Assembly (NCBI RefSeq): GCF_025947365.1 | Contig: NZ_CP110012.1 | Span: 4,340,001 to 4,404,000 of the forward strand | Length of the DNA stretch: 64,000 nucleotides | Direction: 5' to 3' | Source: Flavobacterium sp. N502540 | Lineage (GTDB): Bacteria; Bacteroidota; Bacteroidia; Flavobacteriales; Flavobacteriaceae | In this document: piece after piece, positions 25,895 to 34,134 of the stretch | Layout: every line of letters begins with the position of its first letter | Position numbering within the stretch: position 1 is the first letter of the stretch | The notes under the pieces: model-generated | What the model was told of the DNA's origin: nothing | The model's input: the letters and a program-made list of their open reading frames with translations, nothing else | Database searches by the model: none | Position numbers and translations under genes: made by a program

Positions 25895-26032
25895 GCAAAA
25901 AAACGCATCAGTTTTCTTCAGGTTTTATTCTGTGTCGCTTTATTCAGGGAGTGATAAGTTGTTTATTATTACTATTTCGAACTTATTTGCCTGAAGTTGA
26001 AGAATATTGTGTAAGCTGATTCGTTTTTTTGC
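25895..26032. repeat. Nested inverted repeat after the beta-propeller gene
   Basis: GCAAAAAAACGCATCAG at 25895-25911 pairs with CTGATTCGTTTTTTTGC at 26016-26032 with one mismatch. CTTCAGG at 25916-25922 pairs with CCTGAAG at 25990-25996. It could serve as a terminator in both directions. Confidence 0.55.
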
Positions 26033-26041
26033 CATACATTT

Positions 26042-26191
26042 CTATGTCATAATTCTTTGATACACCATAATCGTTATAATGGTTATAAAAATAACTTGTA
26101 TCGTAAGTATGATTTTGTTTTTTTGTCTACGCTCTTTAGTAGCTTGTTTAAAAATTTTAAAGTAACCGGCATTTTTTTTATGTCTTTTCAT
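26042..26191 (-). CDS. Possible 49-residue small membrane protein
   Basis: On the minus strand an ATG at 26191 opens a 49-codon frame. It has a basic N-terminal part (MKRHKKNAGYFKIFKQATK), then ERRQKNK, then one hydrophobic stretch (IILTIQVIFITIITIMVY) and a short tail. This is a typical layout for a small single-span membrane protein. It lies in an otherwise gene-free gap between the beta-propeller gene and kdpA and points away from kdpA. I do not recognise the family; codon content looks plausible but proof is lacking. Confidence 0.45.
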   Translation of the reverse strand: MKRHKKNAGYFKIFKQATKERRQKNKIILTIQVIFITIITIMVYQRIMT

Positions 26192-26340
26192 GGCTTTGGA
26201 AATTAAGTTTAATAAAAGTAAACACAGTTACTTTTTGTGTTTATTACGCAAATGATGTGCCGTAAAAAGCATTTTCTAATTAATTATTTGATTTTTAGCT
26301 TCCTATTTCTTTAGATTTTTCAGAAGTAGGAAGGAAATAC

Positions 26341-26399
26341 TATCAAAATGATAGTGTAATCGTATCAAAATGATAAGGGATTAGTGATTCTTATATTTG
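26341..26399 (+). promoter_or_regulatory. kdpA promoter region with tandem palindromes
   Basis: The palindrome TATCAAAATGATA occurs at 26341-26353 and again at 26363-26375, centres 22 bases apart or about two helical turns. A TATATTTG -7 box lies at 26392-26399, but no TTTG -33 box is at the right distance. The second palindrome covers that position. This suggests a dimeric regulator, probably an activator, controls kdpA. Confidence 0.6.
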
Positions 26400-26490
26400 C
26401 TTTCGGTTGTAAATCAGGAGTTAACATTTTTATTGTTCGTATGGACTAGTTGTTGGTGCTTTTGTAAAGAACCTCAATCTTAAAAAAAAT

Positions 26491-28188
26491 ATGTTAACTC
26501 AATTAATAGTTTCACTTGGTATTCTTCTTACGGTTATTTTGCTGTCGGTCATCGTAGGCCGGGAAATGAAAAAAATATATGCAAATGAAAAAAGCATAAC
26601 AGACTTCATTAATCCATTAGACCGATTGATATACCGGTTTTGTAAAATTGACCTCACGCTCCAAATGAATTGGAAAACATATTTAAAAGTATTGTTATCT
26701 GTACAGTTCATATGGTTCCTCTGGGGATTTGTTATTTTATTGCTCCAGGGAAAACTATTTTTAAACCCGGCCGGTATCGACAGTATGGAGTGGACATTGG
26801 CGTTAAATTCGACCGTTAGTTTTTTGACCAGTACTAACTTGCAGCATTATTCAGGAGAGACAGGAGCGAGTTATTTTGCACAGGTAGGCGTGTTTATGCT
26901 TTTACAGTTTTTAAGTGCGGCCACAAGTCTTTGTGCTGGTGTAGCAATAGTCAGAGGACTTGCTGCTCAATCGATACAAGGATTAGGGAATTTTTATAGC
27001 GATTTTGTAAAGTCATCTACTCGTATACTGTTGCCGTTAAGTATAATTACGGCAACTTTTTTTTTGTTTAATGATGTGCCAATGACATTTGACGAGCCTG
27101 AGAAAATTTCCTCGGTCGAAGGCAGGGAAGTAGTAGTGTCAACGGGACCTGTGGCAGCTTTTCTTCCGATTAAAGAATTAGGATCTAACGGCGGCGGCTT
27201 TTTCGGAACTAATTGTGCGCATCCATTTGAAAATCCTAACTTTTTCACCTACATCATTCATACTATTATCGTGTGGCTTTTGCCGATGTCTTTTATCATT
27301 TTCGTAGGACGGTATCTCAACAATAAAAAATTTTCAAGAATGCTTTTGGGAGTGATGCTTATGGGGTTTGTTGTAACGTGTATTCCCTTAATCTGTGGTG
27401 AAATGTCCGGTAATCCAAAACTCAGCGCAATGGGAATTGACGCATCACTAGCTAATATGGAAGGTAAAGAGGTACGTTTTGGAACGTATTACTCATCATT
27501 TTATAGCGCGGTTAATATGATAATTCCGGCTGGTACCATAACAGGTATGCACGATAGTTATATGCCGTTGTCTTCGATAGGGATGTTTATAGGAATGCAG
27601 GTAGATGCATTTTTTGGAGGTCTGGGTACCGGATGGATTAATATGTTTATTTACCTGATTATAGCTACTTTTATCGGTTCGCTGATGGTAGGACGAACTT
27701 CGGAGTTGTTTGGCAGGAAAATCTCGATTAAGGAAGTTCAGGTAGCGGTTTTGGTTAATCTTTCTGCTTTGGCGATTCCGTTACTTTTTTCCGCAATTGC
27801 AGTTCATGTTTATTTGAATGTTCCCGATGCTGTTGAGTGGCTGAGTAACACAGGACCACACGGTTTTACCACTATAGTTTACGAGTTCGTGTCTTCGATG
27901 GCAGGGAACGGAAGCGGGTTTGAAGGGCTGGGGGATAACACTCCTTTCTGGAATTTAACCACTTCGGTTACGATGCTTGCAGGCCGCTTTATTCCGATGA
28001 TTGGAGCATTTCTAATCATAGCATATTTAAGTACTAAAAAAGCCGTAGCTCCTTCGCTGGGCACCTTGAGGGTTGATTCCGGTATTTTTGGAACCTTATT
28101 GTTTATGGTCATTATGATTTTGACCGTGATGTCCATGTTTATCGTTTTTGCATTGGGACCTGTACAGGAACATTTGCTCTTGGTTTAG
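26491..28188 (+). CDS. kdpA: Potassium-transporting ATPase subunit A, without kdpB or kdpC
   Basis: KdpA is the inner-membrane ion-channel-like subunit of the high-affinity Kdp potassium pump. The 565-residue length is complete. Selectivity-filter segments are recognisable: NSTVSFLTSTNLQHYSG, GSNGGGFFGTNCAHPFENPN, and GMQVDAFFGGLGTGWINM plus SSMAGNGSGFEGL. The C-terminus ALGPVQEHLLLV is normal. A terminator follows at 28212-28251 and the next gene is on the opposite strand, so kdpB and kdpC, which normally follow, are absent here. No kdpF is seen either. Whether the pump subunits lie elsewhere cannot be told. Confidence 0.93.
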   Translation: MLTQLIVSLGILLTVILLSVIVGREMKKIYANEKSITDFINPLDRLIYRFCKIDLTLQMNWKTYLKVLLSVQFIWFLWGFVILLLQGKLFLNPAGIDSMEWTLALNSTVSFLTSTNLQHYSGETGASYFAQVGVFMLLQFLSAATSLCAGVAIVRGLAAQSIQGLGNFYSDFVKSSTRILLPLSIITATFFLFNDVPMTFDEPEKISSVEGREVVVSTGPVAAFLPIKELGSNGGGFFGTNCAHPFENPNFFTYIIHTIIVWLLPMSFIIFVGRYLNNKKFSRMLLGVMLMGFVVTCIPLICGEMSGNPKLSAMGIDASLANMEGKEVRFGTYYSSFYSAVNMIIPAGTITGMHDSYMPLSSIGMFIGMQVDAFFGGLGTGWINMFIYLIIATFIGSLMVGRTSELFGRKISIKEVQVAVLVNLSALAIPLLFSAIAVHVYLNVPDAVEWLSNTGPHGFTTIVYEFVSSMAGNGSGFEGLGDNTPFWNLTTSVTMLAGRFIPMIGAFLIIAYLSTKKAVAPSLGTLRVDSGIFGTLLFMVIMILTVMSMFIVFALGPVQEHLLLV

Positions 28189-28211
28189 GAATTTGTGGAG
28201 TTAAATTCTAT

Positions 28212-28251
28212 AAAAAAGTCGTCTTAAACATAATTTTAAGGCGACTTTTTT
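28212..28251. terminator. Terminator after kdpA (bidirectional)
   Basis: AAAAAAGTCGTCTTAA pairs with TTAAGGCGACTTTTTT with one GT pair. T runs on both sides allow it to serve both convergent genes. Confidence 0.8.
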
Positions 28252-28326
28252 ATGGAAAAATTTCAATAGCACATGAAATAAATTAGTTCTACGTGATTTT
28301 ATATTGTGCTAGAGAATAAAAACTGA

Positions 28327-30114
28327 TTAATTGTTACTCCCAAAAGTTGGTGTTGGTATGCGTAAACCGAAAAACCAGTAAGGGTCACCTGTGAAGATAT
28401 TATACGCGACTCCTGTTTGTACATAATCGTGTAAAGCTGTTATTACTATTCCGGCACCTAATTCAGGAACGTCATCTTTGTCAAAGTCCGGAGCTGAAAC
28501 GTGTAATCCAACACCCCAATCCAGAAGTTTGTTATAGGTTACAGATTTTCTTCGTTGTTTTTTATCTATCCATCCTTTGAATAAGAGATTGTAATAAGGA
28601 GCCATTTGAAACTGTGTACGTATCGCAGTTGAAGTAAAAGGATCTGCGAAAATAATTCCTACAGTACTTATTACATGGGGTAAAACTTTAAACAGGTACA
28701 TTTCTCTTACCTGCTCTTTTACTGCTATATCACTGGCTTTATCAAATACTGAAAGTTTAAACGCAATTCGATTTCCTTCTTCACGGTAGCCGGAATTGGC
28801 AAGATCAAATTCAAAATTCTTTTTTGCATCAGCCAAAGACAATTTTAAGACGGCATCGCTAAACTCTAAAGCAGCCGCATCTAGTTTGCGGCCCTCGATA
28901 AGGTCTTTAATAGTAGTATTGTTTAGTTTGTCTATTTTTTTTACATCAGTCGTAAGGTCATTTATAATAGTTGTAAAGGTGGCAGAAATTTTAGGAGAAA
29001 GATGTACTGCAGTTCTATTAATAGTAGCTTTTAGATCTGAGGCATTCTTATGTATACTTTGTAAAGTCGACTTAAAATAACTAATATCAGAAGTAATTTT
29101 AGAAACCAGATCGGTTATAGCTTCTCCTTGTTTATATCCCAAGCTTTTATAATAAGCTGTTCGTTTCTCGGCTTCGTACTTAAATGTTTGAATCTCGAGA
29201 GACAATGTTTTTGCTTTTGCTACAGTTTCCTGTACTTTAGGATCAGCTCCCAATTTGTCAACCTCAGTATTGATTTGATCTGCAATAGTTGTGTATTGTG
29301 TCCAGACTAATTTTTTAATAGCCTGAATTTGATAGTCGGCCAGATCAGCTATTGCTTTAAGTCCCTTATCTCTGTTTTCTTTTGCATATTGCTGTAAGTC
29401 GGTTAGTTCTTTTTTCTGTTCGGCTGTCAAAGATATAGCCCAACGTTCTACTTCATACCGTTGTTGAGGCGCTATGTTATCGAATCCATCAATATGCAAA
29501 GGGATTTTGTCTTGTTTGGTGATAAGCCAGGCACCAAATTTTATAAAGATACCTTGTTCTTTAGCATAATCCATTAGTTTAGCCTGTTCTTCTTTCAGAA
29601 CTATTGTGGCGGCCGCATATGGTCTTGAAAACATGCCGTCTGTATCATTGTTATTAGGGAGACTGTCTGCGATATCGTCAATATCTTTGTCAATTTTACT
29701 GATATTATCAACTTTTTCAGCAAGTTTTTGTAATCGACTTAATTTATCATATAGATCTTTAGGATTTTCTGCAAATTCTTGATAGTTAGTATTTTTAATT
29801 ATGTAATCTATTTCTTCTAAAGTTTCTTTTTGATCTTCAATGACTTTTTTTAGAGCGGTAATTTTAGTAGCAATTTCATCAGGAAGGCTTTTGCTCTTAG
29901 TTGCGGAAGATATAATATTCTCGATTTCAAAATCAATCATGAGAATACTATTAATGTCTGCAATTCGATTATTTACATAACCATCTTTTGCATTTCCATT
30001 TGAATCCATCCAATTACCATCCTGATCTTTTTCCGTTATTTTAAACAAACTTTGTGCTTTCATTGTATGAGACATACAAATGCTTAGCAATAATAAGAGT
30101 ATTGTTTTTTTCAT
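28327..30114 (-). CDS. Secreted protein of unknown function with long helical region
   Basis: The 595-residue protein has a signal peptide (MKKTILLLLLSICMSHTMKAQ). It is rich in Lys, Asp, Leu and Ile, with long stretches that look helical or coiled-coil (about residues 50-440). A glycine- and aromatic-rich C-terminal part includes GVGLHVSAPDF, LGAGIVITALHDYVQTGVAY and WFFGLRIPTP and could form beta strands of an outer-membrane anchor. I do not recognise a family. It is 17 bases downstream of the small gene at 30132-30545 on the same strand. Confidence 0.75.
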   Translation of the reverse strand: MKKTILLLLLSICMSHTMKAQSLFKITEKDQDGNWMDSNGNAKDGYVNNRIADINSILMIDFEIENIISSATKSKSLPDEIATKITALKKVIEDQKETLEEIDYIIKNTNYQEFAENPKDLYDKLSRLQKLAEKVDNISKIDKDIDDIADSLPNNNDTDGMFSRPYAAATIVLKEEQAKLMDYAKEQGIFIKFGAWLITKQDKIPLHIDGFDNIAPQQRYEVERWAISLTAEQKKELTDLQQYAKENRDKGLKAIADLADYQIQAIKKLVWTQYTTIADQINTEVDKLGADPKVQETVAKAKTLSLEIQTFKYEAEKRTAYYKSLGYKQGEAITDLVSKITSDISYFKSTLQSIHKNASDLKATINRTAVHLSPKISATFTTIINDLTTDVKKIDKLNNTTIKDLIEGRKLDAAALEFSDAVLKLSLADAKKNFEFDLANSGYREEGNRIAFKLSVFDKASDIAVKEQVREMYLFKVLPHVISTVGIIFADPFTSTAIRTQFQMAPYYNLLFKGWIDKKQRRKSVTYNKLLDWGVGLHVSAPDFDKDDVPELGAGIVITALHDYVQTGVAYNIFTGDPYWFFGLRIPTPTFGSNN

Positions 30115-30131
30115 AATTTTTTGTCATAAAG

Positions 30132-30545
30132 TTAAAGGGAGAGATCAGCTGCAAGGGCTTTTAAAACCAAGCGGTCAGTTTTAGGTTCAGGAGATTCTAA
30201 GTACTTTTCGGCAGTGTAAACAAACCCTATGTTGTTGTATACGGCAGATATACAGGTTATCAAATATTTTTGTACATCGTTCCAATCAAGTTGAACATCA
30301 GGTTTAACACGCAAGTTCTTTAATAAAGGCAATACTAATTCCGGGACTGGTATGTGTATACATCGAACTCCTTTGTAGTAAGGATGACCGGAGTTTATTT
30401 TTGCATAACAAGTATCTAAAGCTTTTTTAGCATTAGTGGTATTTCCCAGAACAACAAGAAAAGTCCAGGGATCTGAAATAAGTTTATTGAGAGTAGCATT
30501 TGCGTCTTTTGCATTTGTACTGGAGAGGGTAAAGTTTTGAATCAT
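30132..30545 (-). CDS. Unrecognised 137-residue protein
   Basis: The protein begins MIQNFTLSSTNAKDANATLN and has no signal peptide. It contains a few conserved-looking pieces (YYKGVRCIHIPVPELVLPLL) but no motif I know. It leads a two-gene operon with the secreted coiled-coil-like protein 17 bases downstream. The pair lies between kdpA and the cobalamin riboswitch. Confidence 0.65.
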   Translation of the reverse strand: MIQNFTLSSTNAKDANATLNKLISDPWTFLVVLGNTTNAKKALDTCYAKINSGHPYYKGVRCIHIPVPELVLPLLKNLRVKPDVQLDWNDVQKYLITCISAVYNNIGFVYTAEKYLESPEPKTDRLVLKALAADLSL

Positions 30546-30896
30546 AACATTGGTAATTTTTTATATTAGGTATTAGATCATTTCGCAGAAGAAGATTTAA
30601 TGATTAAGTTTTGCTTATCAAAATAGTTTATTCTTCTTGTTAAAAATAATCATTATTGTAAAATGAAAACAAGTAGAAGTACTTAATTTTAAATAAATTA
30701 CTAACCAGCAAGAAGGATACAAAAAGAGCGTGTTGTAAAAGTCGTTTAAGACGAAATAAGTTTGTAACATAAAGTTGTTCATGCAAGAGAAATAATATTT
30801 TAATACTAAAATCCCGGATCAATTGATAATGTGCATCTGCAATTTTTTATTTAGAATTACTCTATTGTAAAAGATAATTATATATTTGCGCCAGAT
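30546..30896. other. Intergenic region before the riboswitch
   Basis: I see no gene here. A TATATTTG box at 30881-30888 may be the -7 element of the riboswitch transcript, but no clear -33 box is at the expected distance. Confidence 0.45.
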
Positions 30897-31085
30897 TTTG
30901 GTCTGTTTTTTCTTAAGAAAAAATGGTTAAAAGGGAATCAGGTGTAAATCCTGAACAGACCCGCTACTGTAAGTTCTATGCAAGTCTTTAAACATTACTA
31001 ATGCCATTGCCCCGCTTTTCGGGATGAGAAGGTTGTTTTAAAGATGGAACAAGTCAGGAGACCTGCCACAATCACATAGTTTAAG
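30897..31085 (+). ncRNA. Cobalamin riboswitch
   Basis: The core landmarks of the cobalamin aptamer are in order: AGGGAATCAGGTGTAAATCC near 30932, AACAGACCCGCTACTGTAA at 30954-30972, and AAGTCAGGAGACCTGCC at about 31051-31067. These match the conserved GGNAANNNNGTG, CCCGC-ACTGT and GCCAGGAGACCTGCC (B12-box) elements. The aptamer normally represses expression when cobalamin is bound. A possible expression-platform hairpin (CCTGTCAT/ATGACGGG) lies at about 31122-31142. It faces the four-lipoprotein operon. Confidence 0.93.
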
Positions 31086-31547
31086 ACTTTCGTGGAATAA
31101 AGTTGAAGAACAATAAACGAACCTGTCATTTTTTATGACGGGATTCTTCCTTATTGCGTTTTTAATTAGTACATCCCGGAGTTTTCTTAATTCATTTAGT
31201 GATGTATCATACAAAAAGAGAATTCTTATTTATTGTTATCATTTTTGCTTCTATTCTGCTTCAGTCGGAAGTGTTGTACAGTTGCTTTTTCTCTCTGAGA
31301 GAATCACTTCTGAAAAAGAAATCCGTATCGAGTCTGGCTTTTTGGAATGCATCATCTGTCAGGCTTTTGTCTTATTTTAATTCTGTTCCAATAAAAAATC
31401 AGTACAATTCCAGAGGTATTTGGCGGTGCCGGATTGTGTACGTTTATAAGGATAACATTGCTCTCTATTGAAGACTTTAATTAAAACTTCTTTTGTTATT
31501 TCTTCAATTTCTTCTGCTTTTACCACTACCCACCAAAACAATACCAC
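31086..31547 (+). other. 462-base leader between riboswitch and first lipoprotein gene
   Basis: The leader has a hairpin near 31122-31142. Two overlapping open frames (31135-31380 and 31199-31471) do not look like real proteins, although the second starts with a hydrophobic stretch. This is unusually long for a riboswitch leader. It may hold an expression platform, or the trace of a lost gene; I cannot decide. Confidence 0.45.
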
Positions 31548-32837
31548 ATGTACCACAATATTTTCAAAAACTGCCGATCCTTATTGTTGTTTATTGCAGT
31601 ACTCTCATTAACCAATTGTTCTGATGATAATGCATCAAATGAAAATAGCAATCCGACGCCTGTTAGTTCAGATTTAACTTTTAGCGCGCAGAGATTTACA
31701 ATTGTGGCCCTGAATCCAACAATCAATGTAGGAACAGAAGCTACATACAATTGGAGTGTTACAAAAGCACCTTCAGAAAGTTATGCACTAAGTACTATTA
31801 CAGCAAAGGAACTTTTATTTGCGGCAGCAGAAGCAGGAGTCTATGAATTGGCCGTTACTGTAAATGACAAAGGAAGTGTACAAACTCAAAAAGTAGTCGT
31901 TACCGTTACAAAAGAAACGAAGGAGTACAAAACCTACATTTCAAAAGTATTTGAATTTAAACCGGCTCCCGGGCAGTTTGTAAACGATCTGCCTATTGCT
32001 AATGACGGAGATACTTCTGAAAGAATTTTATCAAGAGCCAATACTTATCTGGCCAAGAAAAATGGGGATCTGGTTTCATTGGGGGCTTTTGGTGGTTATG
32101 TTGTTTTTGGATTCGATCATACCATTGTTAATGTTAAAGGCAAACGTGATTTTAGAATTTTGGGCAATGCTTTCTGGGCAGAGGCTAATCCAAATCCGAA
32201 CAGTACCATGCGCGGCGGAAGCAGTGAAGCAGGAATAATCATGGTAGCTTACGATAAAAATAAAAACGGACTTCCAGACGATCAGTGGTACGAGATAGAA
32301 GGCGGTGGACATAAAATGCCAAAAACGATTCAGCATTATGAAATAACGTATTACCGACCTGATCCCAATAAAATTCCGGTGTCGGGTGGAACTACGGGTA
32401 CAGTAGGTTTCGTTGATATGGAATATATTTTATGGAAAGACAATCAGGGGAAAAGTGGTTATCTGGTACAAAATAATGCTTACAATCATTCTTTAGATTA
32501 CTGGCCAAAATGGCTTAAAGATCAATCTTCTATCACTTATAAAGGAACAAGATTGCCCGATAACGCAGTAGATGAAAGCGGAACGGGAAGTTATTTTGTA
32601 CAATATGCTTTTTTATACGGATATGCAGATAATGCTCCAAACAATGATGACGATTCAGGAATAGATATTAACTGGGCTGTGGACGAAAAGGGAAACAAAG
32701 TAATGCTTCCTGGGATCGATTTTGTGAAAGTGTACAATGGCCTTAATCAGCAGGCGGGCTGGCTCGGAGAAACTTCGACAGAAATAATGGGGGCGACAGA
32801 TTTGCATCTTTCAGGAGAAAGCATTCCTACGCGCTAA
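31548..32837 (+). CDS. Surface lipoprotein, paralogue 1 of the B12-riboswitch operon
   Basis: The 429-residue protein has a lipoprotein signal with Cys24 followed by SDD, an outer-surface export type. A PKD-like domain of about 110 residues (YNWSVTKAP...) precedes the conserved domain. That domain has FKPAPGQFVNDLPIAN, FGGYVVFGFDHTIVNVKGKR, AYDKNKNGLPDDQWYEIEG and IDINWAVDEKGNKVMLPGID. The DKNKNGLPDD segment looks like a Ca-binding loop. The two following genes repeat this layout. The riboswitch upstream suggests a role in cobalamin capture at the cell surface; this is inference. Confidence 0.8.
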   Translation: MYHNIFKNCRSLLLFIAVLSLTNCSDDNASNENSNPTPVSSDLTFSAQRFTIVALNPTINVGTEATYNWSVTKAPSESYALSTITAKELLFAAAEAGVYELAVTVNDKGSVQTQKVVVTVTKETKEYKTYISKVFEFKPAPGQFVNDLPIANDGDTSERILSRANTYLAKKNGDLVSLGAFGGYVVFGFDHTIVNVKGKRDFRILGNAFWAEANPNPNSTMRGGSSEAGIIMVAYDKNKNGLPDDQWYEIEGGGHKMPKTIQHYEITYYRPDPNKIPVSGGTTGTVGFVDMEYILWKDNQGKSGYLVQNNAYNHSLDYWPKWLKDQSSITYKGTRLPDNAVDESGTGSYFVQYAFLYGYADNAPNNDDDSGIDINWAVDEKGNKVMLPGIDFVKVYNGLNQQAGWLGETSTEIMGATDLHLSGESIPTR

Positions 32838-32880
32838 CCCATTCAAAAATGTATTAAACTAAATTATTATATCAGGAATT

Positions 32881-34122
32881 ATGAAAAAAAACTTTGCCCA
32901 TTTATTATTATTGGCTTTTGCGGCGGCATTTACCGGATGCACCGATGACGATAAAAATGATGCCAACACCGGAGAAGGACTCGTCGTACCAATAGCAGTA
33001 AAGCTTCAGGATAAATTTGAAGTAAACACCTTTAAAGTTTTGAATATTACAGCTTCAGCTGAAACAAGTAATCCAAATTATCAATGGGTACTTAAAAAAA
33101 ATCCGGTCAATCAGACTAAAGATTCGATTGTAGGAACTACTAAAGATTTACGATTTGTTGCTTTATATCCCGGTGCATATGAACTAACCTTAAATGTTAC
33201 TGAAGGAGATAAAAAAGGGACAAGCGCTACCGTAGTGAATGTGATAAATGAGACTCAAAATTACAATCCTTACATAACAAGTATTCAGGATTTTAGTCCG
33301 GCACCCGGAATGTTTGCCAATGATTTATACAAGGACGGATTTGCGAAAGCAGATGTTATGAGGGTAGCATTGGGAAGAATAAGTGAAACCAGTGTAGGAT
33401 ATCCAATTGATTTAGGAGGTTTTGGTGGTTCGATTGTGGTTGGATTTGATCATATGGTGGTTAATCTGTCTGGAAAAAAAGACTTCAGAGTTTACGGAGC
33501 AGATTTAACGGATAAAGCCAATCCTCCGGCTCCGGGTTTAATTTATGTTGCTTATGATAAAAATGCTAATGGAAAACCCGATGAAGACGAATGGTATGAA
33601 ATCATAGGAAGTCAGCATGCGAAAGAAAATACGGTTAAGAATTTTAAAATTGCCTACTATAAACCTGCGGTTGGTAAGAAAGTAGTAGTAAGCGGTCCAA
33701 ATGATCCTTTTTTAGATCGTGAGCATGTTTATTGTGAGAACAACCAATCTCAAACGTACTTTTTGCCAAGGTCTAAAACTAAGAAGGAGTATTATCCGGC
33801 CTGGGATACTCAAAATACAGCTGTTTATGAAGGAACGAAGTTAAACGTAAATTTCGCAGCAGTACGTCCGGGGCAAACTACTTTGTGGAATTTTGAGGCT
33901 CCGGAATGGGGATACGTAAATGCCAAAAGCCCTGATATTGATATCGACTGGGCCGTAGACAAGAATGGAAATAAAGCAAATCTTCCGGGAATTCATTTTA
34001 TCAAAGTAGTGAACTGTGCCAGCGAACCAATGGGACTTTGTCACCAGCAATCGTCTATGGCTACGCGATTCTCGGGAGCTGCAGATCTTCAAATAATTAA
34101 AAAATACAATCTAAAAAAGTAA
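32881..34122 (+). CDS. Surface lipoprotein, paralogue 2
   Basis: The 413-residue protein has lipobox Cys20 followed by TDDD. It has the same PKD-like plus conserved-domain layout as paralogue 1: FSPAPGMFANDL, GFGGSIVVGFDHMVVNLSG, YDKNANGKPDEDEWYEI, IDIDWAVDKNGNKANLPGIH. It starts 43 bases after the stop of paralogue 1. The C-terminal part contains VVNCASEPMGLCHQQ, with two Cys not seen in the other paralogues. Ligand preference may differ; cobalamin binding is inferred only from the riboswitch. Confidence 0.8.
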   Translation: MKKNFAHLLLLAFAAAFTGCTDDDKNDANTGEGLVVPIAVKLQDKFEVNTFKVLNITASAETSNPNYQWVLKKNPVNQTKDSIVGTTKDLRFVALYPGAYELTLNVTEGDKKGTSATVVNVINETQNYNPYITSIQDFSPAPGMFANDLYKDGFAKADVMRVALGRISETSVGYPIDLGGFGGSIVVGFDHMVVNLSGKKDFRVYGADLTDKANPPAPGLIYVAYDKNANGKPDEDEWYEIIGSQHAKENTVKNFKIAYYKPAVGKKVVVSGPNDPFLDREHVYCENNQSQTYFLPRSKTKKEYYPAWDTQNTAVYEGTKLNVNFAAVRPGQTTLWNFEAPEWGYVNAKSPDIDIDWAVDKNGNKANLPGIHFIKVVNCASEPMGLCHQQSSMATRFSGAADLQIIKKYNLKK

Positions 34123-34134
34123 GAAGGCAATAAT

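Noticed and set aside
26401-26490. kdpF small gene before kdpA
   Set aside because: I looked for a short hydrophobic frame directly before kdpA and found none.
31199-31471. 90-codon frame after the riboswitch
   Set aside because: Overlaps another open frame, has no recognisable protein signature, and its position in a leader makes chance likely.
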